From Roseovarius sp. (GTDB taxonomy: Bacteria > Pseudomonadota > Alphaproteobacteria > Rhodobacterales > Rhodobacteraceae), in contig SLDH01000271.1 of NCBI GenBank assembly GCA_007125415.1, forward strand, positions 1-21,844: a DNA stretch of 21,844 nucleotides, read 5' to 3'. Shown here one piece after another: positions 15,345 to 21,844 of this stretch (positions are counted from its first letter, which is position 1; each line of letters begins with the position of its first letter). The notes under the pieces were generated by a model. That model was not told where the DNA came from. It did no database searches and saw nothing but the letters and a program-made list of their open reading frames with translations. Both the position numbers and the translations under genes were made by a program.

Positions 15345-17452
15345 GCAGTGCGATTCTAAAGGGCTTGCGCGTGCTCGACTTGAGCCGCATGCTGTCAGGT
15401 CCCTATTGCAGCATGTTCCTCGCCGATCACGGCGCCGAGGTCATCAAGATCGAGAGCGACACCGGAGATACCAGCCGCAACAACGGCCCCTTTCGCGACG
15501 ACGACCCGAACCACGATTGGGCCGGATATTTCGTCAGCCTCAATCGTGGCAAGAAAAGCGTGCGGCTGGACCTGAAATCGTCCGAAGGCAAGGCCGCATT
15601 CTGCAAGCTGGCGGCCACCGCGGACGTGGTGCTGGAGAACTTCCGCCCCGGCGTGATGGAGCGCTTGGGTATCTCATACGAGACGCTGGCAAGCGATAAT
15701 CCCAGGCTCGTCTATGCCGCGATCCGGGGCTTCGGCGACCCGCGCAGCGGCGCCAGCCCCTATGCCGGCTGGCCTTCCTACGACGTGGTTGCGCAATCGA
15801 TGGGCGGGCTGATCGCGATGACCGGCCCCGATGCACAGACGCCCACCAAGGTCGGGCCGGGGATCGGTGACATCTTTGCAGGGATGATGATGTCCTTCGG
15901 GATTCTCGTGGCCCTGCGCGAGGCAGAGGCCACCGGAAAAGGGCAGTTCATCGATCTCGGCATGTATGACGCGATGATCTCGATGTGCGAACGCATGGTC
16001 TACCTGCATGACATGACCGGGCAGGTGCCGGGCCCGGAAGGCAACGGGCATCCTCTGCTCGCCCCCTTCGGCCTCTTTCCCGCCGCCGATGGTCATGTTG
16101 CGCTTGGCATCGTCGATGACAGTTTCTGGCAAACCCTCGCCGATGTGATGAAGCGGCCCGATCTTGCCGAGGAGCCGCGCTTCGCCACCCGCGCGGGCCG
16201 TGCGGAACATGCCGCCGAGATCAACCGTGCTGTGGCTGGCTGGACGGCGCAGCACGGCAAGGCGGAGCTGGGGACCCTTCTGGGCGGAAGGGTCCCCTTT
16301 GGCCCGCTCAACACCATTGCCGACATCGTGAAAGACCCTCACGTGACGGCGCGCCGCATGCTCGAGCTCATCCCCCACCCCGAGCCGGGCCGTGCGCCGT
16401 GGAGGGTGGCCGCCAACCCGTTGCGCTTTTCCGCTCACAAGCCCCGCGCCCTGAGCGCCCCGCCCCGGCTGGGCGAGCATCAGGCCATTCTCGACAAGCT
16501 GGGTGAAATTCCGGCCATGACAGAAGATGCCAAGCGCGCGTTGCGTGGTGCTTTCGGCACCTTTGCAACGGGTGTAACGGTTATCACCACCCGGCAAGCC
16601 GATGGTGCGCCGCGCGGCTTCACCGCGAATTCATTCACCTCCGTGTCGCTCGATCCGCCACTTTTGCTCGTCTGCCTTGCCAAAACGGCGCATAGTTGCG
16701 ACGTCTTCGCCACAGCCGAGCATTTCGCGGTGAACATTCTCGCAGGCGATCAGCAAGAAGTTTCCGGGCTTTTTGCCTCGCGCACACCGGACAAGTTCGA
16801 CCTCGCGAAATGGCACGCTGGCCCGCAGGACATGCCGATGATCGAAGGCGCACTCGCCCGTTTCACCTGTGCGCATCACCGGCTCGTCGATGCCGGTGAT
16901 CATCTTGTACTGGTCGGGCGTGTGCTTTCACATCAAGCGAGGGATGGTCAGCCGCTGGGCTATTTCCGCGGCGCCTATTTCGATCTCGGCCTCGAAAGCA
17001 GGGTGGCCAATGCGGCGGCGCGCGCCAGCCACGGCAAGATCGGCGCGGTTCTGGCCGATGGTGCGGCTATCCTTCTTGAAGAGCATTCGGACGGATCGGT
17101 TTCAGTGCCCAAGGCACCCGCCGCACAGAACTCCGTCAAGGGCCTCGAAGAGCATCTCGTAGCGCAAGGTCTTCACCCGAGCCTCGATCATCTGTTCGCC
17201 GTCTTCCAGCAGGCGGAAACCGGTATCCACACCATCATATATCACGGCTCCGTAGCCGGGGCCGCACCGAATGGCATGCGCTATTTCGATCTCGCGGACC
17301 TCCCGCTCGATCGTGTCGCAAGCAATGCCGAACGCTCCATGCTGGCCCGCTACCAGCGGGAAAACCGGCATGGTCGCTTCGGAATCTACCACGGAACGGA
17401 AACCGCCGGTGTGGTGCATGTGATCGCTGGCCGGAACGAATACACCGTCTGA
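15341..17452 (+). CDS. Fusion: CaiB/BaiF-type CoA-transferase + flavin reductase + Nudix-like domain, 703 aa
   Basis: Residues 1 to about 390 form a complete family III CoA-transferase (LRVLDLSRMLSGPYC, GAEVIKIE, catalytic Asp177 in VGPGIGD), the class that includes CaiB of carnitine metabolism. From Met393 a full HpaC/RutF-type flavin reductase follows (about 393-550; GTFATGVTVITT, GFTANSFTSVSLDPPLLLVC, YFRGAYFDL). About 565-672 resembles a Nudix fold without the Nudix box. The linker is only a few residues. The start is GTG at 15341, overlapping the hydrolase stop, with CGGAG eight bases upstream. The reductase part would supply reduced FMN to the LLM oxygenase encoded at 11824-12858; the transferase part would move CoA between betaine-type acids. 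Both catalytic cores look intact. An internal start at 16517 could also yield a separate reductase. Confidence 0.85.
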   Translation: MSSAILKGLRVLDLSRMLSGPYCSMFLADHGAEVIKIESDTGDTSRNNGPFRDDDPNHDWAGYFVSLNRGKKSVRLDLKSSEGKAAFCKLAATADVVLENFRPGVMERLGISYETLASDNPRLVYAAIRGFGDPRSGASPYAGWPSYDVVAQSMGGLIAMTGPDAQTPTKVGPGIGDIFAGMMMSFGILVALREAEATGKGQFIDLGMYDAMISMCERMVYLHDMTGQVPGPEGNGHPLLAPFGLFPAADGHVALGIVDDSFWQTLADVMKRPDLAEEPRFATRAGRAEHAAEINRAVAGWTAQHGKAELGTLLGGRVPFGPLNTIADIVKDPHVTARRMLELIPHPEPGRAPWRVAANPLRFSAHKPRALSAPPRLGEHQAILDKLGEIPAMTEDAKRALRGAFGTFATGVTVITTRQADGAPRGFTANSFTSVSLDPPLLLVCLAKTAHSCDVFATAEHFAVNILAGDQQEVSGLFASRTPDKFDLAKWHAGPQDMPMIEGALARFTCAHHRLVDAGDHLVLVGRVLSHQARDGQPLGYFRGAYFDLGLESRVANAAARASHGKIGAVLADGAAILLEEHSDGSVSVPKAPAAQNSVKGLEEHLVAQGLHPSLDHLFAVFQQAETGIHTIIYHGSVAGAAPNGMRYFDLADLPLDRVASNAERSMLARYQRENRHGRFGIYHGTETAGVVHVIAGRNEYTV

Positions 17453-17465
17453 GAGGAGAGCCCGG

Positions 17466-18074
17466 ATGCTGCCCGAACTGAGAAAAGTCGTGACATTCGA
17501 CGAGGACATTCACACCGAAGGCGGGCGTGCCGCCACCCCGCCCTTGCGGATGATCGGCGTGGCGGCCGTGGTGGCGAGCCCATGGGCCGGGCGCGGCTTC
17601 GTCGAGGATCTCTCGCCGGAAATCCGCCGCATGGCGCCCGTGCTTGGCAAGGTGCTCACCGACCGATTGGTTGCGCTTGCCGGTTCGGGCGCGTCCATCG
17701 AGGCCTACGGCAAGGCCTGCATCGCCGGCACCGATTGCGAAGTCGAGCATGCCTCGGCGCTCATACACACGCTGCAATTCGGCAATTTCTACCGCGAGGC
17801 CGTGGGTGCGAAAAGCTATCTGGGCTTCACCAACACGCGCGGTCCTGCCAACACTCAGATCCAGATCCCGCTCATGGACAAGCACGACACCGGGCGGCGC
17901 TCACATTACCTCACGGTGCAGTTCTCGATCTACGATGCGCCGGCTTGCGATGAACTCGTTGTGGCACTGGGTGCGGCAACCGGAGGCCGCCCGCACCACC
18001 GCATCGGCGATCGGTATTCCGACCTTGCCGCGCTCGGCCGCGATGTTCAGGACCCAGCTGGCCTGGCCCGATAG
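17466..18074 (+). CDS. DUF1185 'amino acid synthesis family' protein, 202 aa
   Basis: The N-terminal block LRKVVTFDEDIHTEGGR followed by PPLRMIGVAAVVASPWAGR and VEDLSPEI, the segment SYLGFTNTRGPAN, and GGRPHHRIGDRYSDL near the end match the DUF1185 family, annotated in databases as 'amino acid synthesis family protein' without a proven reaction. Length is normal. It starts 13 bases after the fusion gene with AGGAG seven bases before the ATG, so it is the last gene of this operon. Such proteins commonly sit beside flavin-dependent monooxygenase genes, and the trigonelline cluster was reported to include a helper protein of unknown function; I cannot tell whether it is the same family. The enzymatic role is unknown. 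Confidence 0.85.
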   Translation: MLPELRKVVTFDEDIHTEGGRAATPPLRMIGVAAVVASPWAGRGFVEDLSPEIRRMAPVLGKVLTDRLVALAGSGASIEAYGKACIAGTDCEVEHASALIHTLQFGNFYREAVGAKSYLGFTNTRGPANTQIQIPLMDKHDTGRRSHYLTVQFSIYDAPACDELVVALGAATGGRPHHRIGDRYSDLAALGRDVQDPAGLAR

Positions 18075-18294
18075 CGCAGGAGGGTGCTCGGCAATCGCAG
18101 ATCGGCGAGGCAGGCAGCGACAAGACCCGTAAGCTCGTGCCGACTTCCGGCCTCCCGCAAGAGCGTCAGAGCGGCATCGGAACTCTTCTCAGCACCGTCA
18201 AATTGAAAAGGATGAGCGAAGATGAAAAGCCATCCGCGAATGTTGCACCATGTTCGCGCATTGCACCGCGGAGGGCCGCTGAATGACCGCCTGA
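18075..18294. other. Convergent intergenic region, possible minus-strand gene remnant
   Basis: The space between the DUF1185 gene and the convergent LysR gene has no clear terminator hairpin. On the minus strand one frame is open from 18294 to a TGA at 18047 and reads protein-like (for example LTLLREAGSRHELTGLVAAC then LADLRLPSTLLRYRARP), but it has no ATG and no ribosome-binding site. It may be a decayed 3' gene fragment or chance openness in GC-rich DNA. Confidence 0.3.
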
Positions 18295-19218
18295 CTACCG
18301 GCTGTCTCGGGCGCCTTCCTCTTCAAGCTTGCCGAGTTCAGCTGTCAGATACTTCTCGAACTCCTCCTCCACCTTGGACTGTGCGCCGAAAGCCGGCGTG
18401 ATGACGCTGACATGCAGGTGGGTTTCGGGAACGAAGGGACGAAACACGATCTCTCCCTCTGCGGTCGAAAGAAGATCGTAATTGCGGATGTTGATCGGAT
18501 CCACGACACCAACGATCCCCGTTCCGGGGAGCAGCGAAAACTGCGGCACGAAGAGATCGCTTTGAATACGCACGTTCATCACGCAATCATGTTCCCTGAA
18601 CCTTGCTTCCAGATCCTTGTAGAGCTGGTGATCCGAGTTAATCACGGCCAGATCCTGATCATGCAGATCATGTGGTGTAAGAACGTCCTTTCGCGCCATC
18701 GGATGATGTCGGCACATTGCGCAACTGACCGGCAATGCGAATTTGCGAATGTTCACGAAGGGGTTCGGAGCCTCCCATTCAGCCAGGCCTATTCCTGTCT
18801 GGTGATTGGAGATCCAGTTGACCACGTTAGGTGTGGGCCATGACAGCAGTGAGATGGTGATCCTGCTGTCTCTTGGTGCGAATTGCCGGATCAGATCGGG
18901 CAGAAAGAAGAGTGTGGGCCCCGGAATGCTGAGGATTTTCAGATCACCAACCCTGAGGTTCCCATAATCCTTCAAGAATCTCTGCGCATCGACAAGTTGA
19001 TCCAGCACCGACTTGGCGACGTTGTTGAGGAAAAGTGCCTCTGGCGTTGCCTTGAGACGGCCTTTGCGACGCTCGAAAAGCTCCACGCCGAACTCTTCTT
19101 CAAGGTTCTTGATGATCTTGCTGACCGCGGGTTGCGTTATCCCGATCTCATTTGCGGCCCGCGTAATCAGGCCACTGTCCATGACTGCGCTGAACGCCTT
19201 GAGTTGCCGCAAGTTCAT
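18295..19218 (-). CDS. LysR-type transcriptional regulator, 307 aa
   Basis: A typical LysR regulator. The N-terminal winged helix-turn-helix reads LKAFSAVMDSGLITRAANEI, then GITQPAVSKIIKNLEEEFG and VELFERRKGRLKATPEA. A periplasmic-binding-like effector domain follows (about 90-295). It resembles opine/amino-acid-type LysR proteins, but the effector is not identifiable. GAGG precedes the ATG. It is divergent from the second ABC transporter, and the 117-base spacer contains a perfect dyad T-N11-A box, so autoregulation and control of the transporter are likely. It is convergent with the DUF1185 gene. Confidence 0.93.
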   Translation of the reverse strand: MNLRQLKAFSAVMDSGLITRAANEIGITQPAVSKIIKNLEEEFGVELFERRKGRLKATPEALFLNNVAKSVLDQLVDAQRFLKDYGNLRVGDLKILSIPGPTLFFLPDLIRQFAPRDSRITISLLSWPTPNVVNWISNHQTGIGLAEWEAPNPFVNIRKFALPVSCAMCRHHPMARKDVLTPHDLHDQDLAVINSDHQLYKDLEARFREHDCVMNVRIQSDLFVPQFSLLPGTGIVGVVDPINIRNYDLLSTAEGEIVFRPFVPETHLHVSVITPAFGAQSKVEEEFEKYLTAELGKLEEEGARDSR

Positions 19219-19261
19219 TGCCGCCTCACCTTCTGCTGCCGTTCACTTTTCAAGAAAGGGC

Positions 19262-19278
19262 CATAACCCCCAGTTATG
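19262..19278. promoter_or_regulatory. LysR-type T-N11-A operator
   Basis: CATAAC-CCCCA-GTTATG is a perfect inverted repeat with 6-bp arms. It contains the LysR consensus T-N11-A (T19264, A19276) inside the dyad. It lies 43 bases upstream of the LysR ATG and 57 bases upstream of the first ATG of the divergent transporter operon, as expected for a recognition site of the LysR protein encoded at 18295-19218. The assignment to that regulator is by position. Confidence 0.72.
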
Positions 19279-19335
19279 AGGTAAGTCAAATTTAGAATTT
19301 TTTTTATTGCCGGAACTCGCCTAACCTTTGTCGAA

Positions 19336-20466
19336 ATGACTGGCGAAAGCGGAATCATGACCGGGTTTCAAGACAAGGGGCAGGCTGGCGCAGAGGTGGA
19401 ATTGCGCAGCCTTTCGCGGTTCTACGGCAGCTTTACCGCAGTCCATGATGTGAATCTGCAAGTCTCACCGGGAGAGTTTGTCACCTTCCTGGGACCAAGC
19501 GGTTCGGGCAAATCGACGACGCTGATGATGATCGCAGGATTTACCATTCCATCGCAAGGAGATGTGCGCGTCGATGGACGCTCGATCATCGCCCAACCGG
19601 TTCACAATCGAAACATCGGAATGGTGTTCCAGAATTACGCGCTGTTTCCGCATCTCGACGTTGCAGGAAACGTGGCCTTCCCGCTGGAAATGCGGAACAT
19701 TTCGAAAGCCGAGATACGCGAGCGGGTGGCCAGAGCGCTTCGCCTCGTGCGGTTGGAAGACTTCGGGAATCGCCGCCCCCGGCAGTTGTCGGGAGGTCAG
19801 CAACAGCGTGTCGCTCTGGCCCGGGCCCTCGTGTTCGAACCGCCGATCCTGCTGCTTGACGAGCCGCTGGGCGCGCTCGACGCGAAGCTTCGCGAGGAGA
19901 TGAAATTCGAACTCAAGCAACTTCACCACAAGATCGGTGCAACCATCCTTTTCGTCACCCACGATCAGGAGGAAGCCTTGACGCTGTCAGACCGCATCGT
20001 GGTTTTCGAGGAAGGCGGCATCTCGCAGATCGGCACGCCCGATGAGCTTTACAACGCTCCAGGCAATCGGTTTGTGGCCGACTTCATTGGCGAGACGAAT
20101 CTGCTTTCCGGGCCCGTCGACTCCGTCAACGACGAAAGCTGCACCATCCGCCTGCCCGGCGGGGCGCGCCTGTGCGGACCGCTGCGCAAGGGGTTGGACA
20201 CGCCGCGAAAGAGCGCCTGCTTCACCCTGAGGCTCGAATCGGTTCGCCTCGGCGATGCAGCCGCAGGGCTGGAGAACCGGTTCGAGGGGGTGATCGAGGA
20301 ATTCCTCTTCATCGGCAACGCACGCAAATACCTGATCCGGCTTGCACCCGATCTGACGATCACGGCGCGCGCACCCGCACGGCAACAAGGCGTTGCCCTT
20401 GAGCCGGGCACTCGGCTCCAGGTCGGCTGGCCTGCCTCGGAAATGCTGATGGTGGAAAGCGCATGA
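19336..20466 (+). CDS. ABC transporter ATP-binding protein, PotA-like, 376 aa
   Basis: The ATPase of the second, rightward importer. Walker A GPSGSGKS is at 53-60, the Q-loop is in MVFQNYALFPH, the signature is LSGGQQQR, Walker B ILLLDEP is followed by LGALD, and the H-loop is THDQEE. A C-terminal TOBE-like domain follows (about 280-376). Two ATGs are possible (19336 and 19357); neither has a strong ribosome-binding site, and the longer form is kept. It is the first gene of an operon divergent from LysR. Its TGA overlaps an ATG at 20463 as ATGA, but the next protein probably starts at 20532. The domain order matches the ATPase at 6958-7959, yet the sequences differ enough to be distinct paralogues rather than a recent duplication. 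Confidence 0.92.
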   Translation: MTGESGIMTGFQDKGQAGAEVELRSLSRFYGSFTAVHDVNLQVSPGEFVTFLGPSGSGKSTTLMMIAGFTIPSQGDVRVDGRSIIAQPVHNRNIGMVFQNYALFPHLDVAGNVAFPLEMRNISKAEIRERVARALRLVRLEDFGNRRPRQLSGGQQQRVALARALVFEPPILLLDEPLGALDAKLREEMKFELKQLHHKIGATILFVTHDQEEALTLSDRIVVFEEGGISQIGTPDELYNAPGNRFVADFIGETNLLSGPVDSVNDESCTIRLPGGARLCGPLRKGLDTPRKSACFTLRLESVRLGDAAAGLENRFEGVIEEFLFIGNARKYLIRLAPDLTITARAPARQQGVALEPGTRLQVGWPASEMLMVESA

Positions 20467-20531
20467 AGCGCAGAACGGATGCCCGACACGCTCTGCGAAC
20501 CCAGTCACCGGGCACAACATGGAGGGCTGAC

Positions 20532-21623
20532 ATGGCCTATACTCGACGCAACTTCCTGAAGACATCCGCTCTTTCGGCACTGGCTACCGGCACCGGCTCA
20601 TTCGCGGGTCTCGGTATGAACAGGGCGACAGCGGCGGACCTTGATGCGCTGATGCACAGCATGAGCGGCCGCTCGATGACCGCTGTTTCATGGGGTGGAT
20701 CGTTCCAGGATGCGCAGCGCAACGCTTGGTTCACGCCCTTTGCCGAAGCGGCCGATATCACCGTGAACGAAGATACGGACCCCAGCAATGCGCGCATCAT
20801 CTCAATGGTGCGGTCGCGCAATGTGCAATGGGATGTCTGCGATGTCGGGCTTGAACAGGCACATGCCGTGGGCGAAGACGGGTATCTCGAAGAGCTGGAC
20901 TACGACATCATCGACAAGACCGGCTTTCCCGAAGGATTCGCCACAAAATACGGCATCGGCAATATCACCTGGTCAACCGTGCTGGCGTGGCGTGAGGATG
21001 TGGTGACAGGCGACACTCCCGATACGGTCGCCGACATCTGGGATCTGGAGCGATTCCCCGGAATGCGCACGCTGCGCGACTATCCGCTGGACAACATTCC
21101 CTGGGCGCTGATGGCAGCGGGCTTGCGCACCGAGGAAATCTATCCGCTGACCGAGGAAAAGCTGCAACTGGCCTTCGGCAAGCTCGATGAGCTCAAGGGG
21201 CGGGTTCTGTGGTGGACTGCCGGGGCGCAGCCGGCGCAGTTTCTGGCCACCAACGAGGTGTCGCTGGCGCAGGTCTGGAATGGGCGGCTCGGTACGCTGA
21301 TCGACGAGGGGCTTCCGATCGGGATCCAGTGGAATGGTGCGCAAATGCAGGTGGATGCCTGGGCAGTGCCCAAGGATGCGCCGAACAAGGATGTTGCCAT
21401 GGCATTCATCGCATGGGCCAGCCGCGCCGAAAACAACGCACGCATTGCTGCGGAAATCGCCTATGGCCCTGTCAACATGGAGTCGATCCCGCTTGCGTCG
21501 GACCGTTTCGCGGATCTTCTGCCGACAACGCATTTCGACCAGCACCTGATCTGCGATTACAACTACTGGGGCCCCAATTTTGCCAGCGTCCTGGAGCGCT
21601 GGCAGGAATGGCGCCTGCTCTGA
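20532..21623 (+). CDS. Extracellular solute-binding protein, PotD-like, Tat-exported, 363 aa
   Basis: The binding protein of the second importer. It begins MAYTRRNFLKTSALSAL, a clear twin-arginine signal, with probable cleavage near RATA (about residue 33). The mature protein has the family layout, with VSWGGSFQDAQR near the start and tryptophan/tyrosine-rich segments (WWTAGAQ, VWNGR, YNYWGPNF) that could form an aromatic cage for a cationic or quaternary amine. I chose 20532 because GGAGGG (20521-20526) lies five bases upstream and the Tat motif is then at the very N terminus. The upstream ATG at 20463 overlaps the ATPase stop and would add 23 hydrophilic residues. The ligand is unknown; proximity to the monooxygenase operon suggests its substrate. 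Confidence 0.9.
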   Translation: MAYTRRNFLKTSALSALATGTGSFAGLGMNRATAADLDALMHSMSGRSMTAVSWGGSFQDAQRNAWFTPFAEAADITVNEDTDPSNARIISMVRSRNVQWDVCDVGLEQAHAVGEDGYLEELDYDIIDKTGFPEGFATKYGIGNITWSTVLAWREDVVTGDTPDTVADIWDLERFPGMRTLRDYPLDNIPWALMAAGLRTEEIYPLTEEKLQLAFGKLDELKGRVLWWTAGAQPAQFLATNEVSLAQVWNGRLGTLIDEGLPIGIQWNGAQMQVDAWAVPKDAPNKDVAMAFIAWASRAENNARIAAEIAYGPVNMESIPLASDRFADLLPTTHFDQHLICDYNYWGPNFASVLERWQEWRLL

Positions 21624-21632
21624 CCCTGCATC

Positions 21633-21662
21633 GCCGGGCCCCGTCGCAAGACAGGGCCCGGC
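21633..21662 (+). repeat. GC-rich hairpin between binding-protein and permease genes
   Basis: Nine-base perfect arms GCCGGGCCC (21633-21641) and GGGCCCGGC (21654-21662) enclose a 12-base loop, starting 10 bases after the binding-protein stop. There is no following T run, so a 3'-end stabiliser or partial attenuator is more likely than a terminator. It occupies the same operon position as the hairpins at 5688-5759. Confidence 0.72.
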
Positions 21663-21686
21663 ACCCGGAACCGAAGGAACGACGGA

Positions 21687-21844
21687 ATGGCACGGGACAG
21701 AGCGTTGAACGCGGGGCATCTCAGGCGGCTGGAACGGCGCGAGCAATACGTCCAGTTCAATTTTCTCATTCCCTGTCTCTTCTTCCTCTTGCTGTTCTTT
21801 TTCTTGCCGATCGGGTTTTTCCTCTCAAGGAGCCTGTTTGATCC
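21687..21844 (+). CDS. ABC transporter permease, PotB-like, N-terminal part (runs off window)
   Basis: The ATG at 21687 is preceded by AAGGA (21674-21678) and opens a frame that continues to the window end. The 52 visible residues begin MARDRALNAG, then a basic stretch LRRLERREQY, then a hydrophobic helix (about 25-46, NFLIPCLFFLLLFFFLPIG) ending in FFLSRSLFD. A cytoplasmic basic segment followed by a first transmembrane helix is how PotB-type permeases begin, and the gene follows an ATPase and a binding protein in the standard order. A second permease is expected just outside the window. Confidence 0.82.
   Translation, partial: MARDRALNAGHLRRLERREQYVQFNFLIPCLFFLLLFFFLPIGFFLSRSLFD

Overview
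The window is high-GC, densely packed bacterial DNA. Gene content and style suggest an alphaproteobacterium of the Rhodobacterales/Roseobacter type: polyamine-type ABC transporters with Tat-exported binding proteins, a BKACE enzyme, a DUF1185 protein and many 4-base ATGA/GTGA overlaps. This placement is inferred from protein families; there is no rRNA or housekeeping marker. Almost every gene belongs to a catabolic island that appears to import and degrade small methylated-nitrogen (betaine-like) compounds.

Layout. Bases 1-743 are an edge region with a fragment resembling the IS21 helper IstB and no intact gene. A long leftward operon (8846 to 744) encodes a BKACE enzyme, a complete PotABCD-like ABC transporter (ATPase, binding protein, two permeases), an acyl-CoA dehydrogenase and an NDP-forming acyl-CoA synthetase. 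Divergent from it is a GATase1-AraC regulator of the CdhR/GbdR type (8920-10026). A second leftward operon (14355 to 10064) encodes an aldehyde dehydrogenase, an LLM flavin-dependent monooxygenase, a CaiD-like hydratase and an L-carnitine-dehydrogenase-like enzyme. Divergent from it is a rightward operon (14497-18074): a 13-codon leader ORF, an alpha/beta hydrolase, a fused CaiB-type CoA-transferase/flavin reductase/Nudix-like protein, and a DUF1185 protein. A LysR regulator (leftward) and a second PotABCD-like transporter (rightward, running off the window) share a promoter region with a clear LysR box.

How the genes may work together. One set fits gamma-butyrobetaine/carnitine breakdown: CoA activation (synthetase or CaiB), dehydrogenation, hydration (CaiD), release of carnitine (CaiB), oxidation to 3-dehydrocarnitine, and BKACE cleavage with acetyl-CoA to glycine betaine plus acetoacetyl-CoA. 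The other set (LLM oxygenase, flavin reductase with C-terminal extension, aldehyde dehydrogenase, alpha/beta hydrolase, DUF1185) resembles the trigonelline ring-cleavage (tgn) gene set known from Acinetobacter baylyi. The two sets are interleaved within the same operons and physically fused in one polypeptide (CaiB plus flavin reductase). Whether this is two pathways under shared control or one undescribed hybrid pathway cannot be settled from sequence alone, and it is the main point of interest.
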